Assembly (NCBI GenBank): GCA_002454045.1
Contig: DKID01000006.1
Span: 5,744-18,560 of the forward strand
DNA length: 12,817 bases
Reading direction: 5' to 3'
Origin: Nitrospina sp. UBA6727
Lineage (GTDB): Bacteria; Nitrospinota; Nitrospinia; Nitrospinales; VA-1
The notes under the pieces are model-generated. The model was given only the letters and a program-made list of their open reading frames with translations. It was not told where the DNA came from and ran no database searches. Positions 12,690 to 12,817 of the stretch are shown here, piece by piece (position 1 is the stretch's first letter; each line of letters starts with the position of its first letter). Both the position numbers and the translations under genes were made by a program.

Positions 12690-12718
12690 AAATTACTGCA
12701 AGCCTATTTCAATGTCAA
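12690..12718 (-). promoter_or_regulatory. Weak candidate promoter for the PCP_red-domain gene
   Basis: On the minus strand a perfect TTGACA (12718-12713) is followed after 17 bases by TAATTT (12695-12690), which matches the -10 consensus at only three positions. The surrounding 12664-12730 is clearly AT-rich against its neighbours, which supports a control region. Confidence 0.35.
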
Positions 12719-12729
12719 TCAATTTGACA
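12713..12729. promoter_or_regulatory. Inverted repeat TGTCAA-N5-TTGACA
   Basis: A perfect 6-bp inverted repeat with a 5-base centre overlaps the -35 of the candidate promoter upstream of the PCP_red-domain gene. It could be an operator, or the result of the -35 sequence occurring by chance on both strands. Confidence 0.35.
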
Positions 12730-12730
12730 G

Positions 12731-12785
12731 CGCAACGACCGCGGCGTTTTTCATCGCGACCGCCACCGCCGTCACCGCCGCGCTT
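12731..12785. repeat. GNC/CGN-triplet low-complexity tract at the window end
   Basis: CGACCGC, CGCCACCGCC and GTCACCGCC words repeat here and share the 13-mer CCGCCGTCACCGC with the tract at 7551-7650. At least two minus-strand frames are free of stops through it, so no coding call can be made for 12719-12817. Confidence 0.5.
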
Positions 12786-12817
12786 CGCAATCCCTCTGCC
12801 GATGTATTCATGGCGAG

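Noticed and set aside
12719..12817. Minus-strand frame open from the window edge to a TGA at 12719-12721, possibly the end of another gene
   Set aside because: A second minus-strand frame is also open through the same GNC repeat, and both give low-complexity Ala/Val or Gly/Arg peptides. Neither shows a recognisable family, so no coding call is supported.

Overview
The window looks like ordinary chromosomal DNA of a moderately GC-rich Gram-negative bacterium. The evidence is a Tat signal, a lipobox, periplasmic thioredoxin and ABC-transport proteins, and a meso-diaminopimelate pathway. The phylum cannot be fixed from the sequence. The stand-alone PCP-reductase-domain protein and the many Fe-S and molybdenum genes would fit a Nitrospinota/Nitrospirota-like or deltaproteobacterial-type lineage, but this is a weak inference. 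Many genes have poor or no Shine-Dalgarno sequence and some use TTG starts. Short intergenic gaps are filled with stop-poor GC-rich repeats built on CGN/GNC triplets.

Layout. Bases 1-3534 (+) carry the 3' end of dapF, then dapA and dapB (lysine/peptidoglycan precursor pathway). These are followed closely by a Tat-exported sulfite-oxidase-type molybdopterin protein and a lipoprotein with an FGE-sulfatase (SUMF1-like) fold. Bases 3521-7480 (-) carry a six-gene same-strand run, listed here in transcription order: an adrenodoxin-type [2Fe-2S] ferredoxin, a JAMM/M67 metallopeptidase, a YfhL-type 2[4Fe-4S] ferredoxin, a NifU C-terminal-domain (Nfu) protein, a TlpA-like thioredoxin, and a fusion of an FGE-sulfatase domain to a CcdA/DsbD membrane domain. 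The fusion gene overlaps the plus-strand lipoprotein gene tail to tail by 14 bases.

Bases 7481-7765 are non-coding. They hold a promoter for the minus run, a dRS3-like palindrome inside GNC repeats, and a near-consensus sigma70 promoter for two tRNA genes (Val-UAC, Asp-GUC). Bases 7993-10748 (+) form a modABC molybdate transport operon behind a promoter that carries a strong ModE-type operator. The start region of modB is tandemly duplicated. Bases 10773-12663 (-) hold an atypical SDR with an in-frame 15-bp repeat insertion and a protein with three PCP-reductase domains.

Functional links. ModABC would import molybdate for molybdenum cofactor enzymes such as the exported oxidoreductase. The CcdA domain of the fusion should pass electrons from the cytoplasm to the adjacent TlpA thioredoxin. 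Two FGE-fold proteins that both lack the FGE catalytic cysteines, an exported Moco enzyme, and CcdA plus TlpA meet at one locus. This could be a small extracytoplasmic redox or maturation module (inference). It is the most unusual part of the window, together with the duplicated modB initiation region, the ModE-type modA promoter and the triple PCP-reductase protein.
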